NCBI GenBank assembly: GCA_964586155.1
Contig: CAZPHC010000016.1
Coordinates: 62,001-126,000 of the forward strand
DNA: 64,000 nucleotides
Direction of reading: 5' to 3'
Origin: SXNM01 sp964586155
GTDB taxonomy: Bacteria; Myxococcota_A; UBA9042
Translations under genes and position numbers: made by a program
Shown: positions 1-8,707 of the stretch, piece after piece
Layout: every line of letters starts with the position of its first letter
Position numbering within the stretch: position 1 is the stretch's first letter
The notes under the pieces: generated by a model
Databases searched by the model: none
What the model saw: only the letters and a program-made list of their open reading frames with translations
What the model was told of the DNA's origin: nothing

Positions 1-78
1 CGTCATCGTGCGGGGCAGCTTGGGCGGTTTGTCATGGGAACGCCGCCCGCGCTGGGGCGGCTCGAAGAGGTGGGTGCG

Positions 79-765
79 ATGAACAAGAATGTCATGCTCG
101 GCTTGGGGGCCCTCGTGGTCGTCACCGTCGCGGTCCTGGTGTTCGGCATGTCCGGTGGCTCGTCGAACGCCCCCGCCGCTGGCGCTGACGAGGCAGCCGC
201 TGCCGGCGCAGGCGCCGCGGCCGATCCCGCCGCCGCAGGGGCGGCCAAGGTCGCCAAGGACGAGCACGAAGGCGGCGCCAGCGACGAAGAGAAGGCAGAA
301 GCGCTCAAGATCCCGGGCGCCCTGCCGAGCCTCGGCCTCGCCGCCCAGGATCCGCTCGCCGCGCCGGCCAAGCCGCACAGCGAGGTCGAGATCGAGGGCA
401 CGCTCGAGCAGGTCGACGCCGAGAAGGCCATCCGCGCGATCTTCCCCAAGGTCCGGGCCTGCTATGCCGAGCTGCGCGAACGCGCGCCGCAGGCCCAGGG
501 CCGGATGCTGATGAAGCTCAAGGTTCGCCGCGGCGACGACGGCCAGGCCGGCACGGGTGAGCTCTTCCTCAAGGAGACGCAGTTCACCGATCCCAAGTAC
601 CTGACCTGCGTGCGCACGGCGACCGACGAGACCAAGTTCAAGACCGACGCCTCGCAGGTCGATGGCTCGTTCACGTTCACGCTCTGGCTGACGCCCGACG
701 ACGCCGACAACCATCGCAAGTCCGCGGCCGAGGCCGGCGGCGCTCCCGCGGCTGGCGCCGAGTAG
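79..765 (+). CDS. AgmX/PglI C-terminal domain protein, membrane anchored
   Basis: The 228-residue product has a hydrophobic N-terminal segment (about residues 6-24), an Ala/Glu-rich low-complexity linker, and a C-terminal domain with the pattern 'AIFPKVRACYAELRE...G...K..V...G......F....F.....L.TCVR'. That pattern matches the AgmX/PglI (TonB-like) tail found on many myxobacterial secretion and gliding-associated proteins. The start is the ATG at 79, preceded by GAAGAGG eight bases upstream; an in-frame ATG at 34 lacks such a site. The protein is probably anchored in the inner membrane with the tail in the periplasm. Its partner and precise role cannot be read from the sequence. The gene converges on crcB. 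Confidence 0.72.
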   Translation: MNKNVMLGLGALVVVTVAVLVFGMSGGSSNAPAAGADEAAAAGAGAAADPAAAGAAKVAKDEHEGGASDEEKAEALKIPGALPSLGLAAQDPLAAPAKPHSEVEIEGTLEQVDAEKAIRAIFPKVRACYAELRERAPQAQGRMLMKLKVRRGDDGQAGTGELFLKETQFTDPKYLTCVRTATDETKFKTDASQVDGSFTFTLWLTPDDADNHRKSAAEAGGAPAAGAE

Positions 766-825
766 CCCCGCCGTCGACGGTCCCGCTTCGGGCGCTGCGC
801 CTCGCCCGCGTCGCGGCGCGCTGGG

Positions 826-1242
826 TTAGCCCACCAACGACCAGCCGATCCAGCCGCCGACCAGGCAGCTGCCGACGGTCAGCAGGCCGTAGCCGAACGC
901 CTCGGCCGCGCGGCCCTGGCTGACGAGCGCGATCATCTCGGTGTTGAACGTCGAGTAGGTCGTGAAGCCGCCCATCGCGCCGGTCGTCAGCGCCAGCCGC
1001 ATCGGCTCGGTCGCCCACGCCCCACGGTGTTGGGTCCAGCTGACCATGATGGCCAGGGCGAGCGATCCGAGCACGTTGACGGTCAGCGTCGCGCCGAGTG
1101 CCGGCCAGGGCGCGACCCAACCCGCGCCGAGACGCTGGCTGGCGACGCCGAGCGACCAGCGCGCCAGGCCACCGAGGCCGCTGCCGACGAAGACCGCCAA
1201 CGCGCGCAGCCAGACGGCGCTCTCGGCGGCTACGGTCGACAT
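826..1242 (-). CDS. crcB: Fluoride channel CrcB/FluC
   Basis: The product has 138 residues and four predicted membrane helices, the normal size for the fluoride export channel that works as an antiparallel dimer in the inner membrane. Family marks seen are GGLARW near the N terminus, TLTVNVLGS in helix 2 and GGFTTYSTFNTE, the conserved central sodium and fluoride-path motif. It lies 7 bases downstream of a lipoprotein gene on the same strand, so translation is probably coupled. No fluoride riboswitch was recognised upstream, and it would have to precede the lipoprotein gene. Confidence 0.93.
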   Translation of the reverse strand: MSTVAAESAVWLRALAVFVGSGLGGLARWSLGVASQRLGAGWVAPWPALGATLTVNVLGSLALAIMVSWTQHRGAWATEPMRLALTTGAMGGFTTYSTFNTEMIALVSQGRAAEAFGYGLLTVGSCLVGGWIGWSLVG

Positions 1243-1249
1243 GCCGCGC

Positions 1250-1981
1250 TCACGGGTTCCGGATCGCCGGGTTGGTGACGAGGAAGCAGCGCGGCTTGCC
1301 CGCGAACAGGCCGCAGCGAGAGCAATACGGCTTCTCGTACTTCTGGCCCGGCACGATGATGCACTTGTCCGGGTTCTTGCCGGTGCACTTGCTCGCCGGG
1401 CAGGGCAGCTTGTCGGCCGAGCAGACAGTGCCGCAGTAGCAGTTTGGCTCGGTGTCCGGCATCGAGGTGCAGGTGCACTTGTCGGCGAGCTCCTGGTCCA
1501 GGTAGCGGCAGCCGAGCTGCTTCTCGCAGCCGGTCAGCGCCAGCGGCTTGCAGATCACGTTCGGGCAGATGGTGACGCTGCCGTCCTTGGGGCATTTCTC
1601 GCCGCACGAGCAGTCGGCGTCGACGTCGGCGCAGATGCTGTCGGCGCAGAGCGTCGTGCCCTCCTTGCAGCCCGCGCCGCACCAGCACTTGCCGCTGGCC
1701 TGGCAGTCGCTGAGGAAGGCGCATTCGTCGTCGTATTGGGCGTAGAGCGCGACCTGCTCCTCGGCGACGCCGATGCACGAGGGCTTGGCCTCTTCGGCGG
1801 CGTCTGCGACATCGGGCGACGCTTGGGACGAATCTGCGGCGCCGCCCGACGTCGTCCCGGTCGCCGACTCCTTCTCGCCACAGCCTGCGCCGAGGCAGAG
1901 CGCGATCGTCGCGATCGCAGCGAGCCGCCACGCGCCGCTGCGCGCTTCGCCGTGCCCAAGCAGTCCGATGGCCTCACGCAT
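1250..1981 (-). CDS. Cysteine-rich predicted lipoprotein
   Basis: This 243-residue protein has a hydrophobic signal segment ending in LGAGC, a relaxed lipobox, followed by a Ser/Thr/Ala/Asp-rich linker and then about 150 residues with regularly spaced Cys pairs such as CWCGAGC, CSCGEKC and CYCGTVC. The spacing suggests a disulfide-rich fold outside the cytoplasm. The ATG at 1981 is chosen over an upstream in-frame start because GGAG lies about 7 bases before it and the signal peptide then begins properly. It is probably the first gene of a two-gene unit with crcB. No family was recognised, and a link to fluoride export is only positional. Confidence 0.72.
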   Translation of the reverse strand: MREAIGLLGHGEARSGAWRLAAIATIALCLGAGCGEKESATGTTSGGAADSSQASPDVADAAEEAKPSCIGVAEEQVALYAQYDDECAFLSDCQASGKCWCGAGCKEGTTLCADSICADVDADCSCGEKCPKDGSVTICPNVICKPLALTGCEKQLGCRYLDQELADKCTCTSMPDTEPNCYCGTVCSADKLPCPASKCTGKNPDKCIIVPGQKYEKPYCSRCGLFAGKPRCFLVTNPAIRNP

Positions 1982-2113
1982 GTCGTCTCCGTCGCGAGTT
2001 TGCGCCCGCACCGCCCGAACGGTAGCGCACGCCGCCCCCGGATTCCAGTCACCTGCCTGCGTCGAATCGGCGCAGGCCGCCGCGCGTTTGGCAACGGCGT
2101 CGGTGGTTTTGCG

Positions 2114-2141
2114 TTGCGACGCTGAACGAATCTGCTAACCT
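2114..2141 (+). promoter_or_regulatory. Candidate promoter for the repeat lipoprotein genes
   Basis: TTGCGA and TAACCT are separated by 16 bases in the divergent interval, about 75 bases before the lipoprotein start at 2215. The -10 match is weak, so this is tentative. Confidence 0.35.
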
Positions 2142-2214
2142 ACCGCGCCCTCGGCGGCAGCCCGGGCGCCGCCAGAGCCGCAGCGCCATCCCCTGAGCCG
2201 CCTGGAGACGATCG

Positions 2215-3648
2215 ATGGATCACACGCCGAACCACCTGTTTCGATTTGCGGTCGTTGCGATCGCCATGGCGAGCGCCGTCGGCTGCGGCGGCTACGCCGG
2301 CGGCGGTGGTGGCTACTACTACGTCGCTGACGTCGAGGACGGCGCCGGCGGGGGCGACAGCGCGATCACCGGCGAGGATGGTGCCGCGGGCCAGGATACG
2401 ATCGCCGCGGGCGATACGACCGTCGGGGCCGACACCACCACGGGTGGCGACACGACGGCCAACCCCTTCTGCGGTGACGGCGCGTGCACCGGCGGCGAGT
2501 CGAATCAGACCTGCCCGGCGGACTGCAAGGCTGGCGGCGCCGTCTGCGGCGACACCGTCTGCAACGGCGGCGAGACCCCGCTGAGTTGCCCGGGCGACTG
2601 CCCCGTGCCGGGTGGTGCCTGGAAGCAATGCGTCTTCACCAAGTGCAGCTCGCAGTGGGCGTCCTGCTCGACGTCGGCCGCCTGCGCGGGCGCGACCGCC
2701 TGCGTCGACGCTTGCGCCGGCGCCAAGGTCTGCGAGCAAGGTTGCTTCGACGCGACGCCCGCCGACGGCCAGGCCGGCCTGATCAAGGTGATGCAGTGCG
2801 CCGAGGAGATGCAGTGCAGCAAGTCCACGGCAGCGCAGTGTGGCAACGGCACCTGCGAAAGCGGCGAGACCACCACGACCTGCCCCGCCGACTGCAAGCC
2901 GGCCACCCAATGCGGCAATGGAACGTGCGAGCTCGGTGAGTCCACCGCCAGCTGCCCGGCCGACTGCAAGGCGCCGACCAAGTGTGGCAACGGCGTCTGC
3001 GAGACCGGCGAGTCGAGCATGACCTGCCCGGCCGATTGCAAGCCTGCGACCCAATGTGGCAACGGCGTCTGCGAGAGCGGCGAGAGCAGCAGCTCCTGCC
3101 CCGCGGACTGCAAGCCGGCGGCCAAATGCGGCAACGGCGTCTGCGAGTCGGGCGAGTCCAGCGCCAACTGCCCGCAGGACTGCGGCGCCGCCACCAAATG
3201 TGGCAACGGCTTCTGCGAGAACGGCGAGACGGCGACCAGCTGCCCCGCGGACTGCAAGACCGCGACCCAATGCGGCAACGGCTTCTGCGAGAACGGCGAG
3301 ACGGCGACCAGTTGCCCGTCCGATTGCGGCACCACGGGCTGCCTCGAGCAGAAGTGCCCGAGCCAACTTGCGGCGTGCAACGCGGACCCGAAATGCGTCG
3401 GCACGTTCTTCTATGTCGAGCTCTCGAGCTGCGCCAAGAAGTACAACTGCCAGGACTCGAGCTGCACCAAGATGAACTGCGGCCCCGAGATCCAGGACTG
3501 CAACGACGCCCAGGAATGCGTCGACCTCTTGAGCTGCCTGCAGGCGTGCGCCAACGGTGACAACGTCTGCATCGACAAGTGTTTCGGCTCGGGGCCGGAC
3601 AAGTATGACGCGATGGCCCAGTGCTACGGGGCCAATTGCGCGAACTGA
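2215..3648 (+). CDS. Cys-rich repeat lipoprotein, CGNG...CPxDC type
   Basis: The 477-residue product starts with a signal peptide ending in the lipobox-like SAVGC, then a Gly/Asp/Thr-rich linker. Two modules follow. One is a 24-26-residue repeat of the form CGNGxCExGExxxxCPxDC, found nine times (two early, seven in tandem from about residue 209). The other is a cysteine module of about 60 residues, beginning CVFTKCSSQ and again CLEQKCPSQ, with spacing C-x3-C-x6-C-x5-C-x5-C-x3-C. GGAG lies 7 bases before the ATG. It is probably lipid-anchored and surface- or periplasm-exposed, with the repeats disulfide-locked or metal-binding. The next gene is a longer relative. The function is unknown. Confidence 0.8.
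   Translation: MDHTPNHLFRFAVVAIAMASAVGCGGYAGGGGGYYYVADVEDGAGGGDSAITGEDGAAGQDTIAAGDTTVGADTTTGGDTTANPFCGDGACTGGESNQTCPADCKAGGAVCGDTVCNGGETPLSCPGDCPVPGGAWKQCVFTKCSSQWASCSTSAACAGATACVDACAGAKVCEQGCFDATPADGQAGLIKVMQCAEEMQCSKSTAAQCGNGTCESGETTTTCPADCKPATQCGNGTCELGESTASCPADCKAPTKCGNGVCETGESSMTCPADCKPATQCGNGVCESGESSSSCPADCKPAAKCGNGVCESGESSANCPQDCGAATKCGNGFCENGETATSCPADCKTATQCGNGFCENGETATSCPSDCGTTGCLEQKCPSQLAACNADPKCVGTFFYVELSSCAKKYNCQDSSCTKMNCGPEIQDCNDAQECVDLLSCLQACANGDNVCIDKCFGSGPDKYDAMAQCYGANCAN
2839..3336 (+). repeat. Seven 72-bp coding tandem repeats
   Basis: Repeat units begin at 2839, 2911, 2983, 3055, 3127, 3199 and 3271, exactly 72 bases apart. Each encodes the 24-residue CGNG...CPxDC unit. 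Copies at 3199 and 3271 are nearly identical, which suggests recent duplication or gene conversion. Confidence 0.9.
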
Positions 3649-3722
3649 TCGGAACGACACGGCGATGTGGTTCATCGCTCACCGTGGATGATCGCGCCCG
3701 CGTGGGCGCTGGAGGCTAGAAG

Positions 3723-5738
3723 ATGCGTACCCCTTGGATTCTCGCGATGGTCCGCAGCGGCGCCGCGTTTGGCGCCGTGATCGCGCTCGGCGGCTGCATT
3801 GGCGGTGGCGGTGGCGGCGGCGGCGGTGTGGCGAACATCGGTGGTGCGCCTGACAGCCCCTGCAACCTCGACTACCACAAGCAAGGCTGCGCGACCGTCG
3901 CGACCAAGCCGACCAAGGTCGAGTGCAAGGATGGCGGCGACGGGACGGCCAAGTGGGCCTCGCTCGGCGAGTGCGCCACGGGCGAGTACTGCGCGGAAGA
4001 GGCGATCGCCGGCGAGCCGGTCACCAGCAAGAAGACCGCGGTGTGCAAGGCGATCCCGGCCGGCGGTGGTGGCGGTGGCGGCGGCACGACCGACGGTGGC
4101 CCGGCCAAGACGCCCGCGCAGGAGTTCTCGTGCATCGAGCAGCAGTGTAGCAGCCAGGTCGCCGCCTGCATGGCAGACGCCAAGTGCGCCGCGCTGCTCG
4201 CTTGCGGCAAGGCGTGTGCCGACGAGGCCTGCACCGACAAGTGCGGCGAGGCCATCTCGCAGGACGACCAGGCGACCTTCGCCCTGGTGTTCGGCCTGAG
4301 CGCCTGCGGCGCCGAGAAGGACTGCGTCTCGGTCTGCGGCAACGGCAAGTGCCAGGCGGGCGAGAACCAGAGCAACTGCGCCGACGACTGCTCGCCCAAG
4401 GGCCCGACCTGCGGCGACGGCAAGTGCGAGAGCGGCGAGACCAACGCGAGCTGCCCCGCTGACTGCAAGGCGGCCGGCGCGGTGTGCGGCAACGGCACCT
4501 GTGAGGCCGGCGAGACCAACGCCTCGTGCCCGCAGGACTGCAAGTCGACCTCGACCGCCGTCTGTGGCAACGGCACCTGCGACAGCGGCGAGTCGGCCGC
4601 GACCTGCTTGTTCGACTGCGACGCCGCGACCAAGGCCGAGATCGCCTGCGCCCAGCAGAAGTGCGCGTCGCAGTGGAGCGCCTGCTCGAGCGACGAGAAG
4701 TGCTTTGCCGCCATCATCTGCGCCACGGGCTGTGGTGAGTCCGACAGCTGCTTGCAGGGCTGCCTGACCGCCGCCGGCGGCGTCGCGCTGTCGAAGATCA
4801 CGTCGCTGCAGAGCTGCGCCGGCGAGGCTTGCGCGAACGTCAGCGGCCCGGTCTGCGGCAACGAGAGCTGCGAGGCCGGCGAGACCAACGCCAACTGCCC
4901 CAGCGACTGCCAGGCCGCCGGCCCGGTCTGCGGCAACGCCAAGTGCGAGGCCGGCGAGAGCACCAGCACCTGCCCGGCCGACTGCAAGGCTGCCGGCCCG
5001 GTTTGCGGCAACGAGACCTGCGAGTCCGGCGAGTCCTACAGCAACTGCCCGTCCGACTGCCCCTGCACCTCGGACATGCAGTGCGGTACCGGCAAGAAGT
5101 GCGTCGGTGGCGTCTGCCAGACGCAGGGTACCACCGCGACCTGCGGCGACCTGGTCTGCGCCAGCGGCGAGAACTGCACGATGGACTGCGACAGCGCCGC
5201 CAAGGCCGCCGTCATGTGCGCCATGGAGGCGTGCGCCGACTGGTCCAAGTGCAAGGCCAACAGCGGCTGCTGGGCCGCGTTCGTCTGCGCCAACCAATGC
5301 GGCTCGGACCAGACCTGCATCCAGGGCTGCGGCGCCAAGGCCGGCACCGGCCTGAACACGCTGCTCTCGCTGGCCGACTGCACCCAGAAGACCTGCAGCG
5401 GCGGCGGCCCGGTCTGTGGCAACGGCAGCTGCGAGAGCGGCGAGACCTCCTCGAACTGCCCGGTCGACTGCAAGTCGGGCGGCTGCACCAGCAACTCGCA
5501 GTGCCCGTCCGGTCAGTCGTGCGTCGCCGGTGTGTGCAAGGCGTCGTCGGGCGGCTGCAGCGCCGCCTGCCCGTCCGGCACCAGCTGCCAGAACGGCATC
5601 TGCACCAAGTTCACCTCGGGCAGCTGCGTCGGCGCCTGCGACAAGCAGTCGGCCGACGGCTGCTACTGCGACGACGCCTGCGAAGATCCGTCCAACAGCG
5701 ACTGCTGCCCGGACAAGGCGCTGGTCTGCACCCCGTAG
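3723..5738 (+). CDS. Cys-rich repeat lipoprotein with somatomedin-B-like C terminus
   Basis: The 671-residue protein is a paralogue of the preceding gene. Its signal peptide ends in a lipobox-like LGGC followed by poly-Gly. It alternates three copies of the 60-residue cysteine module (starting CIEQQCSSQ, CAQQKCASQ and CAMEACADW) with about nine CGNG/CGD...CPxDC repeats. Short C-x(4-5)-C-x5-C-x4-C units resembling the Dickkopf N-terminal motif follow (CTSDMQCGTGKKCVGGVC). The last 40 residues, SCVGACDK...GCYCDDAC...DCCPDKALVC, have the eight-Cys pattern of a somatomedin B domain. GGAGG lies 7 bases before the ATG, and a hairpin terminator follows. It is probably co-transcribed with the previous gene and is likely an adhesive or protein-binding surface protein. 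Confidence 0.8.
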   Translation: MRTPWILAMVRSGAAFGAVIALGGCIGGGGGGGGGVANIGGAPDSPCNLDYHKQGCATVATKPTKVECKDGGDGTAKWASLGECATGEYCAEEAIAGEPVTSKKTAVCKAIPAGGGGGGGGTTDGGPAKTPAQEFSCIEQQCSSQVAACMADAKCAALLACGKACADEACTDKCGEAISQDDQATFALVFGLSACGAEKDCVSVCGNGKCQAGENQSNCADDCSPKGPTCGDGKCESGETNASCPADCKAAGAVCGNGTCEAGETNASCPQDCKSTSTAVCGNGTCDSGESAATCLFDCDAATKAEIACAQQKCASQWSACSSDEKCFAAIICATGCGESDSCLQGCLTAAGGVALSKITSLQSCAGEACANVSGPVCGNESCEAGETNANCPSDCQAAGPVCGNAKCEAGESTSTCPADCKAAGPVCGNETCESGESYSNCPSDCPCTSDMQCGTGKKCVGGVCQTQGTTATCGDLVCASGENCTMDCDSAAKAAVMCAMEACADWSKCKANSGCWAAFVCANQCGSDQTCIQGCGAKAGTGLNTLLSLADCTQKTCSGGGPVCGNGSCESGETSSNCPVDCKSGGCTSNSQCPSGQSCVAGVCKASSGGCSAACPSGTSCQNGICTKFTSGSCVGACDKQSADGCYCDDACEDPSNSDCCPDKALVCTP

Positions 5739-5764
5739 TCGCAAGCGCACTGCGGGTCCGATGA

Positions 5765-5805
5765 CGCGGCCGGCTCCCCGAGAGGGGGGCCGGCCGCGGT
5801 CGTTT
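5765..5805 (+). terminator. Rho-independent terminator after the repeat lipoprotein genes
   Basis: A 15-bp GC-rich stem (5765-5779 with 5784-5798, one G:U pair) closes a GAGA loop and is followed by TCGTTTT. It lies 26 bases after the lipoprotein stop and faces a separate minus-strand terminator at 5871-5910. Confidence 0.85.
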
Positions 5806-5870
5806 TGACCCGCGCGCAGCGCGCGGGCGAGCGAACCAGCCTTCGTCACGAGACGCCCGCCGCAAAGCGC

Positions 5871-5910
5871 CAAAAGCAGAGCGGCCAGTGGGTCTCCCCA
5901 CTGGCCGCTC
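5871..5910 (-). terminator. Rho-independent terminator after pnp
   Basis: On the minus strand a perfect 14-bp stem (5897-5910 with 5879-5892) with a 4-base loop is followed by TGCTTTTGG. It lies 40 bases beyond the pnp stop and would end the rimP-to-pnp transcript. Confidence 0.85.
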
Positions 5911-5950
5911 CGATGTCTTCGCTCTCTCCGGCCTGCGCCGGCGTCGGGCG

Positions 5951-8185
5951 CTAGGCCTGGGGCCGGCTGCGACGACCGTCACGGTCACCGCCTCGCGGCT
6001 CACGGCTGCGGCCACCGCCGCCACCACCACCGCCGCCGCCGCCGCGCGGACCACGGTCGCCGCGGTCGCCACCGCCGCCGCCGCCGCCGCCTTCACGCGG
6101 CGCGAAGCCCATGGCCTCGCGGTGGCTCAGGCGGATCTTGCCGGTCTGGCGATCGACGGCCAGGACGCGGACCTTGATCTTGTCGCCGAGCTTGATGACG
6201 TCCTCGACCTTCTCGACGCGGCCCTCGGCCAGCTCCGAGATGTGGCAGAGGCCGTCCATGCCGGGGGCGATCTGGATGAAGGCGCCGAAGTCCGCCAGGC
6301 GGACGACCGTGCCGTCGTAGTCCTTGCCGACCTCGGCGCTGGCCGTGTAGGCGCGGACCAGGTCGATGGCGCGCTGCGCGACCTCGGCGTCCACCGCGGC
6401 GACGTTGACGCGGCCGTCGTCGTTGACGTCGACCTGGGCGCCGGTCTCGGCGACGATGCCCTTGATGTGCTTGCCGCCGGGGCCGATCAGGTCGCGGATG
6501 CGATCCGGGTCGATCAGGATGGTGAAGATGCGCGGCGCGTAGACCGAGATGTCCTCACGCGAGGCCGCGATGGCCTTGTTCATCTCGCCGAGGATGTGCA
6601 GACGACCCTGGCGGGCCTGCTCCAGCGCCTTCTCGAGCGTGGCGCGGTCGATGCCGTCGACCTTGATGTCCATCTGCAGCGAGCTGATGCCCTGGGCCGA
6701 GCCGACGACCTTGAAGTCCATGTCGCCGAAGTGATCCTCGTCGCCGAGGATGTCCGACAGGACGGCGGTGCGCTTGCCGTCGGTGATCAGGCCCATCGCG
6801 ATGCCGGCGACGGCGGCGCTGACCGGGACGCCGGCGTCCATCAGGCCGAGGCTGGTGCCGCAGACCGTGGCCATCGACGAGCTGCCGTTCGACTCGAGGA
6901 TCTCCGAGACCGAGCGGATGACGTAGGGGAACATGTCCTGCGTCGGCAGGATCGGCTCGATGCCGCGGCGAGCGAGGTTGCCGTGGCCGATCTCGCGACG
7001 ACCCGGGCCGCGCATCGGCTTGATTTCACCGACCGAGAAGGGCGGAAAGTTGTAGTGCAGCATGAAGCGGCGCGACTCCATGCCGTGCAGGTGCTCGATG
7101 CGCTGGTCGTCGTTGCCCGTGCCGAGCGTGATGCCGACGAGCGACTGCGTCTCGCCGCGGGTGAACAGGACCGAACCATGAGCGCGCGGCAGGACGCCGA
7201 GCTCGATGGTGATCTTGCGCACGGTGTCGGTCGCGCGGCCGTCGATGCGCTTGCCGGTCGAGAGGATCTGCTCGCGGCAGATCTCCGACTTGAGCTCGCC
7301 CGCGATCTCCTTGATCTCCGCCTCGCGGCCGGGGAACTGCTCGGCGACGGCGGCGACGATCTCGGCCTTGGCGGCGTCGACGGCGCGGTAGCGCTCGAGC
7401 TTGGTCGGGATCGACGACGCGGCGGCCATCTTGTCCCAGCCGGCGGCCTTGACCGCGGCGACGAGCTCGGCGTCCGGCGTCGGCGAGATGAAGACGGCCT
7501 TCTCGTTGCCGACGTCGGACGCGAGGGCGCGCATCGCGTCGAGGATCGGCTGGCACTGCTCCTGGGCGAAGAGCAGCGCGTCAACGACGACCTGCTCCGC
7601 GACGAACTTGGCCTCGCCCTCGACCATCACCACGCCGTGCGGACCGACGGCGACGATGATCTCGAGGTCGGCGGCGGCGCGCTGGGTGTTGGTCGGGTTG
7701 GCGACGAAGGCGCCATCGACCTGGCCGACGCGGATGGCGGCGACGGGGCCGGCCCACGGGATGTTCGAGATGGCGAGCGCCGCGAAGCTGGCGTTCATGG
7801 CCAGGACGTCGCCGTCGTTCTCGCGATCGTACGAGACGACCGTGGCGATGACCTGGGTCTCGGCCTGGAAGCCCTCGGGGAAGAGCGGGCGGGCCGGACG
7901 GTCGATCAGACGGCTGGCGAGGGTCTCCTTCTCGCTCTGGCGGCCCTCACGGCGGAAGTAGCTGCCGGGGATGCGGCCCGAGGCGTAGAAGCGCTCCTGG
8001 TAGTCGCACGACAGCGGGAAGAACGGCGCGTTGGGCTTGTTCTTGTTGGTCGAGCAGGCGGTCGCGAGGACGGCGGTGCCGCCGTAGGTCGCGTAGATCG
8101 CGCCGTTGGCCTGCTTGGCCATCCGGCCGGTCTCGAGGGTCAGCGTCTCGCCGCCGATGTCGATGGTCTTGGTGATCGGATTCAT
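5951..8185 (-). CDS. pnp: Polyribonucleotide nucleotidyltransferase (PNPase)
   Basis: The 744-residue enzyme degrades RNA phosphorolytically from the 3' end and forms a trimer. In order there are RNase PH domain 1, a helical domain, RNase PH domain 2, a KH domain (DLIGPGGKHIKGI) and an S1 domain (GTVVRLADFGAFI...DGLCHISE). The last 50 or so residues are an unusual Gly/Arg-rich tail with two poly-Gly runs and RGD/RGP/SREPRGG-like motifs. The ATG at 8185 opens the canonical MNPITKTIDIGG; longer in-frame forms run into intergenic DNA. It is the last gene of the cluster, downstream of rpsO as in E. coli, with a terminator behind it. Confidence 0.97.
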   Translation of the reverse strand: MNPITKTIDIGGETLTLETGRMAKQANGAIYATYGGTAVLATACSTNKNKPNAPFFPLSCDYQERFYASGRIPGSYFRREGRQSEKETLASRLIDRPARPLFPEGFQAETQVIATVVSYDRENDGDVLAMNASFAALAISNIPWAGPVAAIRVGQVDGAFVANPTNTQRAAADLEIIVAVGPHGVVMVEGEAKFVAEQVVVDALLFAQEQCQPILDAMRALASDVGNEKAVFISPTPDAELVAAVKAAGWDKMAAASSIPTKLERYRAVDAAKAEIVAAVAEQFPGREAEIKEIAGELKSEICREQILSTGKRIDGRATDTVRKITIELGVLPRAHGSVLFTRGETQSLVGITLGTGNDDQRIEHLHGMESRRFMLHYNFPPFSVGEIKPMRGPGRREIGHGNLARRGIEPILPTQDMFPYVIRSVSEILESNGSSSMATVCGTSLGLMDAGVPVSAAVAGIAMGLITDGKRTAVLSDILGDEDHFGDMDFKVVGSAQGISSLQMDIKVDGIDRATLEKALEQARQGRLHILGEMNKAIAASREDISVYAPRIFTILIDPDRIRDLIGPGGKHIKGIVAETGAQVDVNDDGRVNVAAVDAEVAQRAIDLVRAYTASAEVGKDYDGTVVRLADFGAFIQIAPGMDGLCHISELAEGRVEKVEDVIKLGDKIKVRVLAVDRQTGKIRLSHREAMGFAPREGGGGGGGGDRGDRGPRGGGGGGGGGGGRSREPRGGDRDGRRSRPQA

Positions 8186-8395
8186 GTGTGTCTCTCTCTT
8201 CTGGGCCGCATCGCAGTTCGCGGCCCGACGGTTGCTCTTTGTGTCTGCGATGGGGGCCGCGAGGGCACCGACGTTCGGCGCTGCGCTCTGCGGTGCGTTG
8301 GGTCGTTGGCGTCGGGCGAGCCGGCTGTGATCCGTCAATCGGATCCGGCACTGGCTCGCCGCTGGGCCCGACCTCTTGCGCGGGCCCAAATGCGG

Positions 8396-8429
8396 CGACG
8401 CGGCGGCCCCTTTCGAGACCGCCGCGTCG
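8396..8429 (-). terminator. Hairpin between rpsO and pnp
   Basis: An 11-bp perfect stem (8419-8429 with 8396-8406) starts 8 bases after the rpsO stop and is followed on the minus strand by a short T run (CCGCATTTGG). It may be an attenuating terminator or an RNA-processing site, because pnp lies downstream with no obvious promoter of its own. Confidence 0.5.
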
Positions 8430-8437
8430 GCGTTGGC

Positions 8438-8707
8438 TTACTTGCGGAGGCTGAAGGCCTGCAAGATCGAGCGGTAGCGACCATTGTCGGTGCGCCGCAC
8501 GTAGTCGAGCAGGCGGCGACGACGCGCGACCAGCTTGAGCAGGCCGCGACGGCTGTGGTGGTCCTTGGTGTGGACCTTGAAGTGCTCGGTGAGCTCGTTG
8601 ATGCGCTGGGTCAGCAGGCCGATCTGGACCTCGGGCGAGCCGGTATCGGTCGCGTGCAGTCCGTGACCCTGGATGATTTCGACCTTCTGGTGTGCGTACA
8701 ACGGCAT
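8438..8707 (-). CDS. rpsO: 30S ribosomal protein S15
   Basis: At 89 residues this is the standard length for S15, which binds the central domain of 16S rRNA. Family residues seen are GLHATDTGSPEVQI, LTEHFKVHTKDHHSRRGLL and RRRRLLDYVRR...RY. The ATG at 8707 (MPLYAHQ) has AGGA about 8 bases upstream; the upstream in-frame extension is not conserved in character. It sits between truB and pnp and has its own strong promoter overlapping the truB stop. That leaves a leader of about 180 bases where S15 autoregulation could act. Confidence 0.97.
   Translation of the reverse strand: MPLYAHQKVEIIQGHGLHATDTGSPEVQIGLLTQRINELTEHFKVHTKDHHSRRGLLKLVARRRRLLDYVRRTDNGRYRSILQAFSLRK

Noticed and set aside
2839..3336. 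Regular 72-bp repeats considered as a CRISPR-like array
   Set aside because: Repeats are contiguous with no spacers and encode an in-frame cysteine repeat.
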